DNA of 64,000 bases from Candidatus Ruthturnera sp. Tsphm01. Lineage in GTDB: Bacteria; Pseudomonadota; Gammaproteobacteria; PS1; Pseudothioglobaceae. Positions 22,259-31,897 of the stretch are shown piece by piece (within the stretch, counting starts at the first letter, position 1; the number at the start of each line of letters is the position of its first letter). The position numbers and the translations under genes are program-made. The notes below the pieces were generated by a model. The model was given only the letters and a program-made list of their open reading frames with translations, did no database searches and was not told the DNA's origin. The DNA is taken from the NCBI GenBank assembly GCA_030142985.1, contig CP125320.1, forward strand, positions 1,459,274 through 1,523,273. The letters are read 5' to 3'.

Positions 22259-24535
22259 ATGGTTACAACACACAATCTAGGTTTCCCACGCATTGGCAAG
22301 CATCGAGAGTTAAAATTTGCATTAGAAAAATACTGGTCAAACACTATTTCTCAAGATGAATTATTACAAACAGCTAGTATATTGCGCAAACAACACTGGC
22401 AGAATCAAAACAAATTAGATTGGGTGCCAGTGGGTGATTTTTCTTTTTATGATCAGGTTTTGGACATGAGTTTTTTATTGGGCAATGTACCAAAACGTGC
22501 CGAAAATTTATCAGACAATGAGATAGATAACTATTTTCGAGTAGCGCGTGGGCGAGCCTTTGTTAATGAATCTAATCGCACTTGCATTCAAGCGAGTGAG
22601 ATGACTAAATGGTTTGATACTAATTACCACTACATTGTGCCAGAATTTAGTCAAGAGACAAATTTTACACTCCAAGCACAACGCCTGATTACACAAATTA
22701 GACAAGCGCAAGAACAAGGTGTGAAGGTTAAGCCTGTTATTATTGGTCCAGTTACTTATTTATGGCTAGGTAAGTCCAAAGATAAAACCAACAAACTGGA
22801 TTTATTAGATTCATTGGTTAAAGTATATGTGCAGTTATTTGATGAATTGACAAAGCTAGGCATAGAGTGGGTGCAAGTTGATGAACCTATTTTAGTCACA
22901 GAATTAGAGCTAGATTGGCAAGTAGCGTTTAAGAAGACTTACGATACATTAGCAAATAAATCAATTAAATTGTTACTTGCTAGTTATTTTGGCACTTTAC
23001 AGGATAATTTAAGCCTTGCTTGTGGTTTGCCCATTGACGGGTTACACATTGATGCAATTAATGCAAAATATGAAGTTCAATTAGTGATTGATAGCCTGCC
23101 AGATGATAAGGTTTTATCCTTAGGCGTGGTGAATGGTCGTAATATTTGGAAAACAGATTTAAGTGCAACTTTGTTGTGGTTGGAGTCCATTCACCAACAA
23201 TTACAAGATAGATTGTGGCTAGCCCCATCTTGCTCATTATTGCATGTGCCTGTGGATTTAGACAGCGAGCAAGAACTGGACAGCGACATCAAATTATGGC
23301 TTGGGTTTGCTGTACAAAAATTAGAAGAATTAAGCCTATTAGCACAAGCACTTAATCAAGGACAAGCGAGTATAACTAAAGAAATAGCGAGTAATATTAA
23401 TGCCATAAATGGTAGAAAATATTCACCACTTGTGCATAATGACAAAGTTAAAGAACGCATTGCTAAAGTGAAGGATGGACTAGGCAATCGTCAGTCTAAT
23501 TATAAGGATAGAGCAAAATTACAAAGTGAAAAATTTAACCTACCTTTATACCCAACCACGACCATTGGCTCGTTTCCACAAACGCTAGAGATTAGACAAG
23601 CCAGACGCGATTATAAATTGGGTAAATTGTCAGTAGAGAAATATACGCAATTGATGCGCTCTGAAATTAGGAATTGTGTGCAAGTGCAAGAAGACTTAGG
23701 TTTAGATGTTTTGGTGCATGGCGAGCCTGAGCGTAACGACATGGTGGAATATTTCGGGCAACAACTAAGTGGCTACGCATTTAGCCAATTTGGTTGGGTG
23801 CAATCTTATGGCTCTCGTTGTGTCAAACCGCCGATTATTTTTGGCGATATTTCTCGTCCAAAATCCATGACACTAGATTGGATAACCTACGCTCAGTCAC
23901 TCACTAATAAGCCTATGAAAGGTATGCTTACAGGTCCTGTTACGATGTTGAATTGGTCGTTTGTGCGTGATGATCAGCCAAGAGCAGCAACATGTTTGCA
24001 GTTATCTTTGGCTATTAGAGATGAGGTGTTAGACCTTGAAAAATCTAATATAAATATTATCCAGATTGATGAGGCGGCATTAAGAGAAGGCTTACCACTA
24101 CGAAAATCTCAGTGGCAGACTTATCTTGATTGGGCAATTAAGGCTTATCGAATTAGTGCTAATGGCGTGAGTAATGAAACCCAAATTCACACACATATGT
24201 GCTATTCAGAATTTAATGATATTATTGGGTCAATAGCGCAGATGGACGCTGATGTTATCACCATTGAAACCTCTCGCTCGGACATGGAGTTATTAGATAT
24301 ATTTGATGAGTTTGATTATCCTAATGAAATAGGCCCAGGTGTTTATGACATTCACTCCCCTAATATCCCTTCGGTTGATTCTATGGTTGAGCTTATGCAA
24401 AAAGCGGAAAAACGCATTCCTGCTAGAAGGTTATGGGTCAATCCTGATTGTGGCTTAAAAACTAGGCATTGGGATGAGGTAAATCTTGCATTGACTAATA
24501 TGGTGCTGGCCAGCCAACAACTTCGAAAGAATTGA
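22259..24535 (+). CDS. metE: Cobalamin-independent methionine synthase (MetE)
   Basis: MetE moves a methyl group from methyltetrahydropteroyl-triglutamate to homocysteine without B12. The 758-residue protein (E. coli 753) has the duplicated barrel: the N-terminal half begins [20 protein letters not shown], and the C-terminal half has [33 protein letters not shown] and [12 protein letters not shown]. Zinc ligands are visible in THMCYSEF (His, Cys), [10 protein letters not shown] (Glu) and [11 protein letters not shown] (Cys). It is divergent from metR and convergent with truA, one base apart. Its presence means the cell can make methionine without cobalamin. Confidence 0.97.
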   Translation: MVTTHNLGFPRIGKHRELKFALEKYWSNTISQDELLQTASILRKQHWQNQNKLDWVPVGDFSFYDQVLDMSFLLGNVPKRAENLSDNEIDNYFRVARGRAFVNESNRTCIQASEMTKWFDTNYHYIVPEFSQETNFTLQAQRLITQIRQAQEQGVKVKPVIIGPVTYLWLGKSKDKTNKLDLLDSLVKVYVQLFDELTKLGIEWVQVDEPILVTELELDWQVAFKKTYDTLANKSIKLLLASYFGTLQDNLSLACGLPIDGLHIDAINAKYEVQLVIDSLPDDKVLSLGVVNGRNIWKTDLSATLLWLESIHQQLQDRLWLAPSCSLLHVPVDLDSEQELDSDIKLWLGFAVQKLEELSLLAQALNQGQASITKEIASNINAINGRKYSPLVHNDKVKERIAKVKDGLGNRQSNYKDRAKLQSEKFNLPLYPTTTIGSFPQTLEIRQARRDYKLGKLSVEKYTQLMRSEIRNCVQVQEDLGLDVLVHGEPERNDMVEYFGQQLSGYAFSQFGWVQSYGSRCVKPPIIFGDISRPKSMTLDWITYAQSLTNKPMKGMLTGPVTMLNWSFVRDDQPRAATCLQLSLAIRDEVLDLEKSNINIIQIDEAALREGLPLRKSQWQTYLDWAIKAYRISANGVSNETQIHTHMCYSEFNDIIGSIAQMDADVITIETSRSDMELLDIFDEFDYPNEIGPGVYDIHSPNIPSVDSMVELMQKAEKRIPARRLWVNPDCGLKTRHWDEVNLALTNMVLASQQLRKN

Positions 24536-24536
24536 T

Positions 24537-25280
24537 TTATAAATTGGAATACAAAGCTTTAATAAAGTAAAGTCCTTGGGGTGGAGCAGTGGGACCAGCT
24601 TGCTTGCGTTGCTTGCTATCCAGCACCTCTTTGACCCATTCAATGGGTTTTTCACCTTTGCCCACTTTGAGCAACGTGCCAACAATATTGCGTACCATAT
24701 GGTGTAAAAAAGCGTTGGCCTTTATGTCTAGTAAAATATTGTTATCACACTTGGTTAATTTTATAAATTCAATGGTTTTAATAGGAGATTTTGCTTGGCA
24801 CAAACTACCTCGGAAGGCTGAAAAATCATGTTCACCAGTTAAATATTTGCTGGCTTTATCCATTGCCATTATGTCCAATTTTCTTGGCTCCCATAATGAA
24901 TGTGCTGTTATGATGGCGCAGCGAACTTTTGTATTGTGTATTTTGTAGTTATATTGTCTAGCAATGGCACTAAATCGTGCGTGGAAATTATCATCAACGT
25001 GCTTTGCCCAAGTAAAACTAACATCGCTTGGCAGATTAACATTGCCACCAAGTAGCCAAGCCTTATCTTCGCGCTCGATGTTGGTTTTAAAGTGAATAAC
25101 TTGGCAGGTAGCATGTACACCAGCATCGGTTCTGCCAGCACAAAACACCCTAACAGGATGATTAGCAACACTTGATAGGGCTTGTTCAACCACTTGCTGT
25201 ATAGTGCGAATGTTAGGTTTCTGGCACTGCCAACCATGGAAGTTTGTGCCCAAGTACTCAATACCTAATGCTATTTTCAT
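24537..25280 (-). CDS. truA: tRNA pseudouridine(38-40) synthase TruA
   Basis: TruA converts uridines 38-40 of tRNA anticodon arms to pseudouridine. The 247-residue protein begins LGIEYLGTNFHGWQ and has the catalytic Asp in CAGRTDAGVHATCQV. Further family blocks are ARQYNYKIHNT, HDFSAFRG and FLHHMVRNIVGTLLKVG near the C-terminus. It lies 56 bp from the divergent dgkA and ends one base from the metE stop. Confidence 0.96.
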   Translation of the reverse strand: MKIALGIEYLGTNFHGWQCQKPNIRTIQQVVEQALSSVANHPVRVFCAGRTDAGVHATCQVIHFKTNIEREDKAWLLGGNVNLPSDVSFTWAKHVDDNFHARFSAIARQYNYKIHNTKVRCAIITAHSLWEPRKLDIMAMDKASKYLTGEHDFSAFRGSLCQAKSPIKTIEFIKLTKCDNNILLDIKANAFLHHMVRNIVGTLLKVGKGEKPIEWVKEVLDSKQRKQAGPTAPPQGLYFIKALYSNL

Positions 25281-25336
25281 GACTAAACTTTAGTTTAAAA
25301 TTAAACTAACTATTTTAACCATTTAAATGAGTTTGC

Positions 25337-25693
25337 ATGAAAAATGAACGAACAGGGTTGAGTAGAATTATTAATGCTTTTGGTTTTTCTATGAAGGGTT
25401 TAAAGTTTTGCTATCAATCTGAAGTAGCTTTTAAGCAGGAGTTATGGTTAAGTGTTGTGTTAATTCCTTTGGCATTTTTGTTAGGGGAATCATCCGTTGA
25501 TAAAGCATTATTAATCATGCCTATATTTTTGGTTTTAATTGTTGAAGTTTTAAACTCAGCCATTGAATCAGTGATTGATAGAATTGGCGACGAATACCAC
25601 GTATTGTCGGGTGCTGCAAAGGATATGGGCTCTGCAGCGGTGTGGTTGTCATTAATGCTACTTGTTATATTATGGCTAATTATTCTAATTTAA
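25337..25693 (+). CDS. dgkA: Diacylglycerol kinase DgkA
   Basis: DgkA phosphorylates diacylglycerol to phosphatidic acid in the inner membrane, recycling the lipid released when envelope glycans are decorated. The 118-residue protein (E. coli 122) has three helices and the family core EVLNSAIESVIDRIG followed by SGAAKDMGSAAVWLSL, which carries the catalytic Glu and the ATP-site residues. The N-terminal amphipathic segment ends in SEVAFKQELW. birA starts inside its last seven codons. Confidence 0.95.
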   Translation: MKNERTGLSRIINAFGFSMKGLKFCYQSEVAFKQELWLSVVLIPLAFLLGESSVDKALLIMPIFLVLIVEVLNSAIESVIDRIGDEYHVLSGAAKDMGSAAVWLSLMLLVILWLIILI

Positions 25694-26424
25694 CAAATTA
25701 TTTAAATGATGATATTGAGTGCTTTGTTTTTGATTCAATATCCAGCACCAACGACTACCTGGCTCAGTTAGTCTTTTGCACAAAAACCCAAGTTTGCATT
25801 ACTTCCGAACAAACCTGTGGTAAGGGTCAATACAATAGAAAATGGCTGAGCCAAAAAGACACAAGTATTATTTTATCAATACGCTATGTGTTTCCTAGTA
25901 ATACTTCATTGAGCGGGTTAAGCTTGGTGGTTGGTATTGCATTGATTGATGTGTTAGAAAAATATGGCATTCTTGGTTTGAAACTCAAATGGCCAAATGA
26001 TGTTTATTTTGGAGATAGAAAATTAGCAGGTATTTTGATTGAGAATTCACTACAGGGTGATTATCAATCAGTCATTATTGGTCTAGGGTTGAATGTTAAT
26101 TTTAATCAAAATTTTCAGTGCAAAACACCTTGGATAGATTTAAAACAAATAACTTCAACGCCGATTGATAAGCTCAATTTGAGTAAAAATTTAATTAACA
26201 AAATTTTAGAATATTTTGATATTTTTGAATTAAATGGCTTTGATAAGTTTTATGCTAAGTGGGCGAAAGTAGATTATTTATTAGGTAAACAGGTTAAGCA
26301 TACAAACAAGGCGCAGTTGTTTAGTGGCATTTGCATTGGGGTTAATCACCAAGGTGTTTTGTTGGTTGAAACTCAATATGGTATTAAACCAATTTATTCG
26401 TCTGAGTTTTTACATCTTTGTTAA
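25672..26424 (+). CDS. birA: Biotin-protein ligase BirA, without DNA-binding domain
   Basis: BirA activates biotin with ATP and attaches it to carrier-protein lysines. The start is set at MANYSNLTNYL inside the dgkA end (22-bp overlap). The 250-residue protein has the catalytic core: SISSTNDYLAQ, GKGQYNRKWLSQKDT (biotinyl-AMP loop; GRGRxGR in E. coli), LKLKWPNDVYFGDRKLAGIL, and a C-terminal SH3-like segment. The N-terminal winged helix that makes E. coli BirA (321 aa) a repressor is missing, so this is a class I, enzyme-only ligase. Visible partners are OadA (biotin carrier) and BioF/BioH. It runs convergently into the bactofilin gene with a 41-bp overlap. Confidence 0.93.
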   Translation: MANYSNLTNYLNDDIECFVFDSISSTNDYLAQLVFCTKTQVCITSEQTCGKGQYNRKWLSQKDTSIILSIRYVFPSNTSLSGLSLVVGIALIDVLEKYGILGLKLKWPNDVYFGDRKLAGILIENSLQGDYQSVIIGLGLNVNFNQNFQCKTPWIDLKQITSTPIDKLNLSKNLINKILEYFDIFELNGFDKFYAKWAKVDYLLGKQVKHTNKAQLFSGICIGVNHQGVLLVETQYGIKPIYSSEFLHLC

Positions 26425-26797
26425 TGTTAATTGGTGCAGTATTTACCTTTGTATCTATCATAGATACATTGCCACTATTAGTGATAACAATCTTTTCACC
26501 TGCCTCAATATTGCATTTAATATTGCCATTAACATTAACAACTTTAGAAAAAATATCAGCGTTAATTTTGGCTGATTTTTCAATTGTGACAGAGTTATTT
26601 TTAAGGGTTATTGTGCCTTCAATTTTTCCAAATACGCTCATATCATTATTGCCAGAAACATCACCCTTAATATGACACTCTTTAGATATGATTGTCTTAG
26701 ACTGGGTTTTTTGCTCAGCACTAACAACTGCTCTTTGTGTGTCAACACTTGTTTGTTTTTGGTTATTGCTTGGTTCAGATTTCCTAGTGTTAAACAT
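26384..26797 (-). CDS. Bactofilin family protein
   Basis: Bactofilins are beta-helical polymer-forming cytoskeletal proteins that help shape cells and place envelope enzymes. The 137-residue protein has a polar N-terminal tail (1-35) and a beta-helix core with the family rhythm ISKECHIKGDVSGN, FGKIEGTITLKN, EKSAKINADIF and VVNVNGNIKCNIEAGEKIVI. The last 30 residues are polar and lack the usual final turns, so the domain looks shorter than normal. The final 41 bp overlap the convergent birA, an unusual arrangement in which each C-terminus is constrained by the other. Divergent from lptB by 49 bp. Confidence 0.82.
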   Translation of the reverse strand: MFNTRKSEPSNNQKQTSVDTQRAVVSAEQKTQSKTIISKECHIKGDVSGNNDMSVFGKIEGTITLKNNSVTIEKSAKINADIFSKVVNVNGNIKCNIEAGEKIVITNSGNVSMIDTKVNTAPININKDVKTQTNKLV

Positions 26798-26846
26798 AAT
26801 AATTAGTTAACTGTTAAAATCATTAATTATTATCAATATTATCATT

Positions 26847-27572
26847 ATGTCTAGTAACGCTCTAAGTATACAAAACATCAGCAAATCTTACTCAGGCAGG
26901 GATGTGGTTAATGATGTTTCATTTTTTGTACAAGGTGGTGAAGTTGTTGGATTGTTAGGTCCAAACGGCGCAGGAAAAACCACTTGTTTTTATGTTGTTT
27001 GTGGTTTGGTTAAGGCAAATTCAGGCAAAGTATATTTGAACAACAAAAGAATTGACCACTTATCTATGCACAAGCGTGCTAATTTGGGGCTTGGTTATTT
27101 ACCGCAAGAGCCTTCTATTTTTCGCAAGCTTTCAGTGGAAAACAATATTATGGCGGTGTTGGAGTTAAACTCTAGTCTTAATAAAAAGCAAAGAGTTTAT
27201 CGGTTAGAAGAGTTGTTGGCAGAATTTAGTATTGAACATATTCGCCATATTAATGGTATTAGCTTATCTGGTGGTGAAAGAAGAAGAGTAGAAATTGCTA
27301 GAGCACTGGCAATGAATCCAAAATTTGTATTACTTGATGAGCCCTTTGCAGGGGTTGATCCAATTTCTGTTGGGGATATTCAAAGAATTATTTACCACTT
27401 AAAAGATAAAGATATTGGTGTTTTAATTACCGATCATAATTATCGTGAAATGCTAGATACTTGTGATCGCTCCTATGTGCTACATAATGGCGCTATTATT
27501 GCACAGGGCAATAAAGAGCAAATTCTTTACAATGGAAAAGTTCGTGAGGTTTATTTAGGCGAGTATGACTAG
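26847..27572 (+). CDS. lptB: LPS export ATPase LptB
   Basis: LptB is the cytoplasmic ATPase that drives LptFG to extract lipopolysaccharide from the inner membrane. The 241-residue ABC protein has Walker [11 protein letters not shown]-loop [13 protein letters not shown], signature [15 protein letters not shown], Walker [14 protein letters not shown] and the switch His in [11 protein letters not shown]. The combination [17 protein letters not shown] and [16 protein letters not shown] is specific to LptB. It overlaps tsaD by 8 bp; rpoN and lptA/lptC, frequent neighbours elsewhere, are not adjacent. Confidence 0.95.
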   Translation: MSSNALSIQNISKSYSGRDVVNDVSFFVQGGEVVGLLGPNGAGKTTCFYVVCGLVKANSGKVYLNNKRIDHLSMHKRANLGLGYLPQEPSIFRKLSVENNIMAVLELNSSLNKKQRVYRLEELLAEFSIEHIRHINGISLSGGERRRVEIARALAMNPKFVLLDEPFAGVDPISVGDIQRIIYHLKDKDIGVLITDHNYREMLDTCDRSYVLHNGAIIAQGNKEQILYNGKVREVYLGEYD

Positions 27573-28635
27573 CTCTATTTCTACAATGCACAACCATCAG
27601 AATCAACAAGCCGCCCAATTTGGCTTTATTACGTTAGGCATAGAAAGCTCTTGTGATGAGACAGGTATTGGCCTGTACCACTCTGAACTTGGTCTTATTG
27701 GGCATCAATTATTTTCATCCGTTAAAATTCATGCTGAGTATGGTGGCGTGGTCCCTGAACTAGCATCACGTGATCATATTCAAAGAGTGTTGCCTTTAAT
27801 TAAAGCAGTTTTAATAGATGCAAAATTTACTCTGCAAAATTTAAGTGGCATTGCTTATACGGCTGGACCTGGTTTGGCAGGTGCGCTTTTGGTAGGAGGT
27901 GCGGTGGCTAAATCTTTGGCTTGGAGTTTAGATATTCCGTCTTTAGCTATACACCATATGGAGGGGCATTTATTAGCCCCTTTGCTGGAAGAGCATCAGC
28001 CCAAATTTCCCTTTGTGGCTTTGCTAGTTTCAGGTGGTCACACCATGCTGATTGATGTTAAAGCCATTGGTCAATACAAAATTTTGGGCGAGTCTTTAGA
28101 TGATGCGGTGGGCGAGGCATTTGATAAAACAGCAAAGATTTTGGGTTTAGGCTATCCTGGCGGTCCTGCCTTGTCAATGCTTGCCAAGCAAGGCAAGCAT
28201 GGTGCGTTTAAGTTTCCACGCCCTATGGTTAACCGCCCTGGGCTTGATTTTAGTTTTAGTGGTCTTAAAACGTTTGCACGCAATACTTTTGCCAAACATC
28301 CTAACAAAAAAGCAGACATTGCTAAAGCATTTGAAGTGGCTGCTACACAAACACTCATGATTAAATGCAGAAGGGCATTAGAACAAACTAAATACACAAC
28401 GCTTGTAGTTGCAGGTGGTGTTAGTGCAAATTTATCTTTACGTAAAGAACTTAACCAAATGGGGAGGAAAGTAGGCGTAAATGTCTTTTACCCAAGGCAA
28501 GAGTTTTGCACTGACAATGGTGCGATGATAGCTTTAGTTGGGCATTTTCGCCTAAGTTGTGGGCAGCGTGACATCCATCATGAAATTAACATTAAGCCCA
28601 GATGGAATTTAGAGGAATTAAGCCAAATTGAGTAA
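27565..28635 (+). CDS. tsaD: tRNA N6-threonylcarbamoyladenosine synthase subunit TsaD
   Basis: TsaD, with TsaB and TsaE, places threonylcarbamoyl on A37 of ANN-decoding tRNAs. The 356-residue ASKHA-fold protein has [12 protein letters not shown], the metal ligands in [44 protein letters not shown] and [13 protein letters not shown]. The conserved domain begins at residue 22; the first 21 residues ([15 protein letters not shown]...) are extra and polar, so the true start could be Met8. It is coupled to lptB before it (8-bp overlap) and comM after it (8-bp overlap). Confidence 0.95.
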   Translation: MTSSISTMHNHQNQQAAQFGFITLGIESSCDETGIGLYHSELGLIGHQLFSSVKIHAEYGGVVPELASRDHIQRVLPLIKAVLIDAKFTLQNLSGIAYTAGPGLAGALLVGGAVAKSLAWSLDIPSLAIHHMEGHLLAPLLEEHQPKFPFVALLVSGGHTMLIDVKAIGQYKILGESLDDAVGEAFDKTAKILGLGYPGGPALSMLAKQGKHGAFKFPRPMVNRPGLDFSFSGLKTFARNTFAKHPNKKADIAKAFEVAATQTLMIKCRRALEQTKYTTLVVAGGVSANLSLRKELNQMGRKVGVNVFYPRQEFCTDNGAMIALVGHFRLSCGQRDIHHEINIKPRWNLEELSQIE

Positions 28636-30133
28636 ACTAAGCAAATTATTTACCCGTGCATCAACAGGTCTTGATGCGCCATTGGTAACTATTGAAGTGC
28701 ATATTTCAGGCGGTTTGCCAGGATTTTCTATCGTTGGCTTGCCTGAAGGTGCGGTGCGAGAAAGCAAAGACCGTGTGCGTAGTGCAATTATGATCTCAAA
28801 GTTCAAATTCCCCAAAGGACGAATTACCGTTAGCCTTGCTCCTGCAAATTTACCCAAAAGTGGTGGTAGATATGACTTGCCTATTGCTATTGGATTGTTG
28901 CTGGCTTCTGAACAAATCAAACCCAGTGTTAACATCAACTCATTTGAACTTTATGGCGAGCTAGGCTTAGATGGCTCACTTCGAGCAACTGAAGGATTGT
29001 TGCCAGCCATCATTGCAAGCAGTCAAGCTAAGCATTGCATTATCCTATCAAATCAAGATTCAAATCAATATGCGTTGGTTGACGAAGCTATCATTTATCC
29101 ATGCACGCATTTACTTAAAGTATGTGAGTTTTTACAAGGCATTAGTGATGTTAATAAATTAACGCACAATTTAGTTGATAGTCAACCAATTTACAATAAT
29201 AATTTTTCCCAAGTTAAGGGTCAACACCACGCCAAACGCGCACTTGAAATTGCCGCAAGTGGCGGACATAATTTGCTTTTAATCGGACCACCTGGTTCAG
29301 GCAAAACCATGTTGGCAGAGCGCCTACCCTCAATCATGCCACTATTATGCATCGATAAAGCCTTAGAGCGCGCTTCTATTTACTCAGTTGCCAACAAGCC
29401 CTTAGAGTTGACCCAACTAAAAACCCGCCCATTTCGTAGCCCGCACCACTCATCTTCAGCAGTTGCATTAGTCGGTGGTGGTTCAACTCCCAAGCCAGGT
29501 GAAATTTCACTAGCTCACGAAGGCGTACTATTTTTAGACGAATTACCCGAATTCCCTCGAGGCGTCCTAGAAGCCTTACGTCAACCCCTAGAAAATGGCA
29601 AAATTCACCTATCCCGCGCCGCCCAACAGACTACTTTCCCTGCAAACTTTCAACTTATCGGTGCAATGAACCCCTGCCCCTGTGGTTACTACGGTGATGG
29701 CACTGCCAAATGCCATTGCACTAGCGACCAAATTGATCGATATAAAAATAAAATATCAGGACCGTTATTAGACCGAATTGATATGGTGCTAAGTGTCCCA
29801 CCCTTGCCTAAAGAAACCTTGCTTAATCAAAGTACAGAAGACGTAGAGACCAGTGAAACCATCAAGCAAAGAGTGATTAAGGCGCATAATATCCAATTAG
29901 AAAGGCAGGGTAAATCCAACGACAAACTCAGCCCTGATGAGATTGATAAACTCATTCTGCTTAATAAAGATAACAAACACTTATTAGAAATGGCAATTGA
30001 TAAATTCCACCTCAGCGCCAGAGCCTACCACTGCATTCTCAAAGTCGCTAGAACCATTGCAGACTTGGGCAACTCAGACAGTGTCAATACCCAGCATCTT
30101 ACTGAGGCGATTAGTTATCGGCGTGAGGTCTAA
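28628..30133 (+). CDS. comM: ComM/YifB family Mg-chelatase-like AAA+ ATPase
   Basis: ComM is a hexameric helicase that promotes branch migration when transformed DNA recombines. The 501-residue protein has an N-terminal Lon-like domain ([36 protein letters not shown]), the AAA+ core with Walker [16 protein letters not shown] and Walker B-type [23 protein letters not shown] with clustered cysteines, and a C-terminal lid ([19 protein letters not shown]). It starts at TTG 28628 inside the tsaD end. Three bases after its stop begins the RTX relic on the other strand, the edge of a decayed region. Confidence 0.93.
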   Translation: MSKLSKLFTRASTGLDAPLVTIEVHISGGLPGFSIVGLPEGAVRESKDRVRSAIMISKFKFPKGRITVSLAPANLPKSGGRYDLPIAIGLLLASEQIKPSVNINSFELYGELGLDGSLRATEGLLPAIIASSQAKHCIILSNQDSNQYALVDEAIIYPCTHLLKVCEFLQGISDVNKLTHNLVDSQPIYNNNFSQVKGQHHAKRALEIAASGGHNLLLIGPPGSGKTMLAERLPSIMPLLCIDKALERASIYSVANKPLELTQLKTRPFRSPHHSSSAVALVGGGSTPKPGEISLAHEGVLFLDELPEFPRGVLEALRQPLENGKIHLSRAAQQTTFPANFQLIGAMNPCPCGYYGDGTAKCHCTSDQIDRYKNKISGPLLDRIDMVLSVPPLPKETLLNQSTEDVETSETIKQRVIKAHNIQLERQGKSNDKLSPDEIDKLILLNKDNKHLLEMAIDKFHLSARAYHCILKVARTIADLGNSDSVNTQHLTEAISYRREV

Positions 30134-30135
30134 AA

Positions 30136-30714
30136 TTACAATACAACTAAAGCATTAGCATTGGACAAATTTTCAAACGACAAGTTAGTATTAGACAGCG
30201 TAATACTAACATAACTCTCACCGATACCCATGCCATCAGAATCTATATGCACAATACTATCACTGCCTATATTTTCAATGCTAACAAAGTCAGCGATATT
30301 ATTACCTGTTTGATAATCAACTAAATCTGAAAGGTCTAATTTATCGCCTTCACTTAAATTAAAGTCAGTAATAATGTCATGACCATCGTTATTACTGTTG
30401 TAATCAAAGGTATCACTTCCCAAACCACCACTAAGAATATCATCTCCTTGGTTGCCAGTTATCACATCATCGCCTGCCAAACCTCTAATAATATTATCAG
30501 CATCATCGCCCATCAGTTGATTATCATTAGCATCACCCGTTTGAATGACATCAATACTTAAGGTCTTGGAGCTTATTCTTGTCACAATATTGGCGTTAGC
30601 CGTAGCATCAGTGAGTTCATAGCCATCACTGATTTGATAATTAAACGCAATCTCACCACTAAAATTAGCCTTAGGGGTGAGTGTCCAAGTGCCGTTATTG
30701 TTATTTGTTAGCAA
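30136..30714 (-). pseudogene. C-terminal remnant of a large RTX/cadherin-like secreted protein
   Basis: The frame begins (TTG at 30714) inside a cadherin-like/tandem repeat, GTWTLTPKANFSGEIAFNY then QISDGYELTDATA, and continues into RTX calcium-binding nonapeptides: GDANDNQLMGDDADNIIRG, GDDVITGNQGDDILSGGLG, ending DTFDYNSNN. A C-terminal domain rich in Asp and Ser (DIITDFNLSEGDKLDLSDL) follows, of the type recognised by type I secretion. Such repeats normally cap proteins of thousands of residues; here only 193 codons remain and the sequence switches to another gene's frame at 30701-30714. Without an N-terminus or start signal it is presumably not expressed. Confidence 0.85.
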
Positions 30715-31304
30715 GGATTACACCAAGTTTAAATTTTCGCAGTTCTGAAAGTAAATTTACAATTGAAAGTGTTGAGAAATTTTGAAATTCATCGGCATAG
30801 AGAAAGAAAGGTTTTCTATCAACCTCAAATATATCAGTCCTTGAAAAAGCAGCAAGACCTATAGAGTGTAAAAGTATTGCACCCAGTAATGATGAAGCAT
30901 CTTCTCCAATTATTCCTTTTGATAAATTAACCAATAATACTTTTTGATTATCAATAATATTTCTTAAGTCTAAATCAACTTCATAATCAATTAATACTCT
31001 CTTACATACTGGGTTAGATAAAAATGCTCCTACCTTGTTTTGTATGGGTGCAATAGCTGAAAGTTTAGTTGGATATGGATATTTAAAATATTCTTTGGTT
31101 CAAAAGTTTTTAACTTCTTCATTGGTGATATTGTTTAAACATTCTTCTTGATATTTTTTATCAATTAAAAGCCTGTTAATATCTCTTAAATCACATTTTT
31201 CTTGGTCTAATAGGGGTAAGCAATACATTCCGAAGAATATGAGCCATTTTGCTACCCCAAGCCTTCGCTTCGAAGAGTTTTTCAAAGATTTCCCATAGCA
31301 ATAT
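30701..31304 (-). pseudogene. TraD/VirD4-like coupling ATPase fragment (frameshift plus in-frame TGA)
   Basis: Minus-strand reading gives LLWEIFEKLFEAKAWGSK, a frameshift near 31240, then LLDQEKCDLRDINRLLIDKK, YQEECLNNITNEEVKNF, an in-frame TGA at about 31100 where the family has Trp, then TKEYFKYPYPTKLSAIAPIQ and VLLVNLSKGIIGEDASSLLG, and finally FFLYADEFQNFSTLSIVNLL. The last blocks are the hallmark C-terminal part of TraM-recognition/type IV coupling ATPases (Walker B-like YADEFQNF). The Walker A half is missing and the C-terminus is cut where the RTX relic begins. It is a dead piece of a conjugative or integrative element. Confidence 0.85.
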
Positions 31305-31334
31305 TATTATTCATGTTGCCTCCCGTTTGTTTTG

Positions 31335-31402
31335 TTGACTTCTAACAAGAGAATCTGCGAATGAATTTTGTTGGATTTTTAGTTGATTTATGCAAAGGTC
31401 TC
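31335..31402 (-). mobile_element. IS5-type element end with transposase N-terminus fragment
   Basis: Minus-strand GAGACCTTTGCATAAATCAA, then AATTCATTCGCAGATTCTCT and more, matches the end and first transposase codons of the dead copy at 47580-47719 (QQNSFADSLV in both). The end type GAGACCTTTGCA is common in IS5-family elements (known from the family). It abuts the coupling-ATPase relic on one side and the PEP-mutase-like relic on the other. Confidence 0.75.
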
Positions 31403-31404
31403 CA

Positions 31405-31653
31405 TTAATTCATAAATTTAGTTCTTAAATTATCATGTGAATATAATTCTTTAGTGTTTTTTGTCTCTAAAATAGATTTAGAAAATTTTTCTATTGTTGA
31501 AATGATAGCATCTGACATTGCATTGCCAAAACTATATTTTCTAACGCCAATTCCTTTTAATTCTTCAATGTCTGTGATATTATGCAAGGACATAATATTA
31601 AGTGGTAATGTAGTTCGACTTAATAAAGACTTTATGTCATTTTTCTCTGACAT
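31405..31653 (-). pseudogene. C-terminal fragment of a PEP-mutase/isocitrate-lyase family protein
   Basis: The 82-codon frame reads RTTLPLNIMSLHNITDIEEL, then KGIGVRKYSFGNAMSDAI and STIEKFSKSILETKN. This pattern of LPLN, a short link, LxxxGVRxxSxGxA then a helix is the end of the ICL/PEPM-type TIM barrel in phosphoenolpyruvate mutase-like enzymes. The first 200 or so residues, with the metal site and the active-site loop, are absent; the inverted-repeat element lies 7 bp upstream of the fragment. Family assignment is from pattern memory. Confidence 0.6.
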
Positions 31654-31659
31654 TAATGG

Positions 31660-31769
31660 CTTGAATTCACATCATAAGCGCAACACTCCTTTTTCTTGTC
31701 AGGTTAAAAGAGTAACTAATATACCTTCTGACCGACTAACGAGTGTTGCGCTTATGATGTGAATTCAAG
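31660..31769. repeat. 110-bp element with perfect 29-bp terminal inverted repeats
   Basis: Left arm 31660-31688 (CTTGAATTCACATCATAAGC then GCAACACTC) is the exact reverse complement of the right arm 31741-31769. The 52-bp centre begins CTTTTTCTTGTCAGG and ends CTTCTGACCGACTAAC, itself with a GTCAG/CTGAC pair. It codes for nothing. A left-truncated copy lies at 12086-12173. Perfect long inverted ends with no ORF suggest a non-autonomous transposon (MITE). I saw no convincing target duplication. Confidence 0.9.
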
Positions 31770-31883
31770 GCAGATGATTTAATTGATTTTTTGGATAAAA
31801 TAAAAACTGATTCTTCTTCGACGGAAAGCACCGTTTCAGGTTACAAAGTTAAAGTGAGCTATATATTTAGTCCCATACAATAA
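31770..31883 (+). pseudogene. Unrecognised C-terminal gene fragment
   Basis: Directly after the inverted-repeat element a plus-strand frame reads ADDLIDFLDKIKTDSSSTES then TVSGYKVKVSYIFSPIQ and stops at TAA 31881. Composition looks like genuine protein, but no start codon exists and I cannot name the family. It is probably the tail of a gene cut by the element or by a deletion. Confidence 0.35.
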
Positions 31884-31897
31884 TGTGATAAAATACA

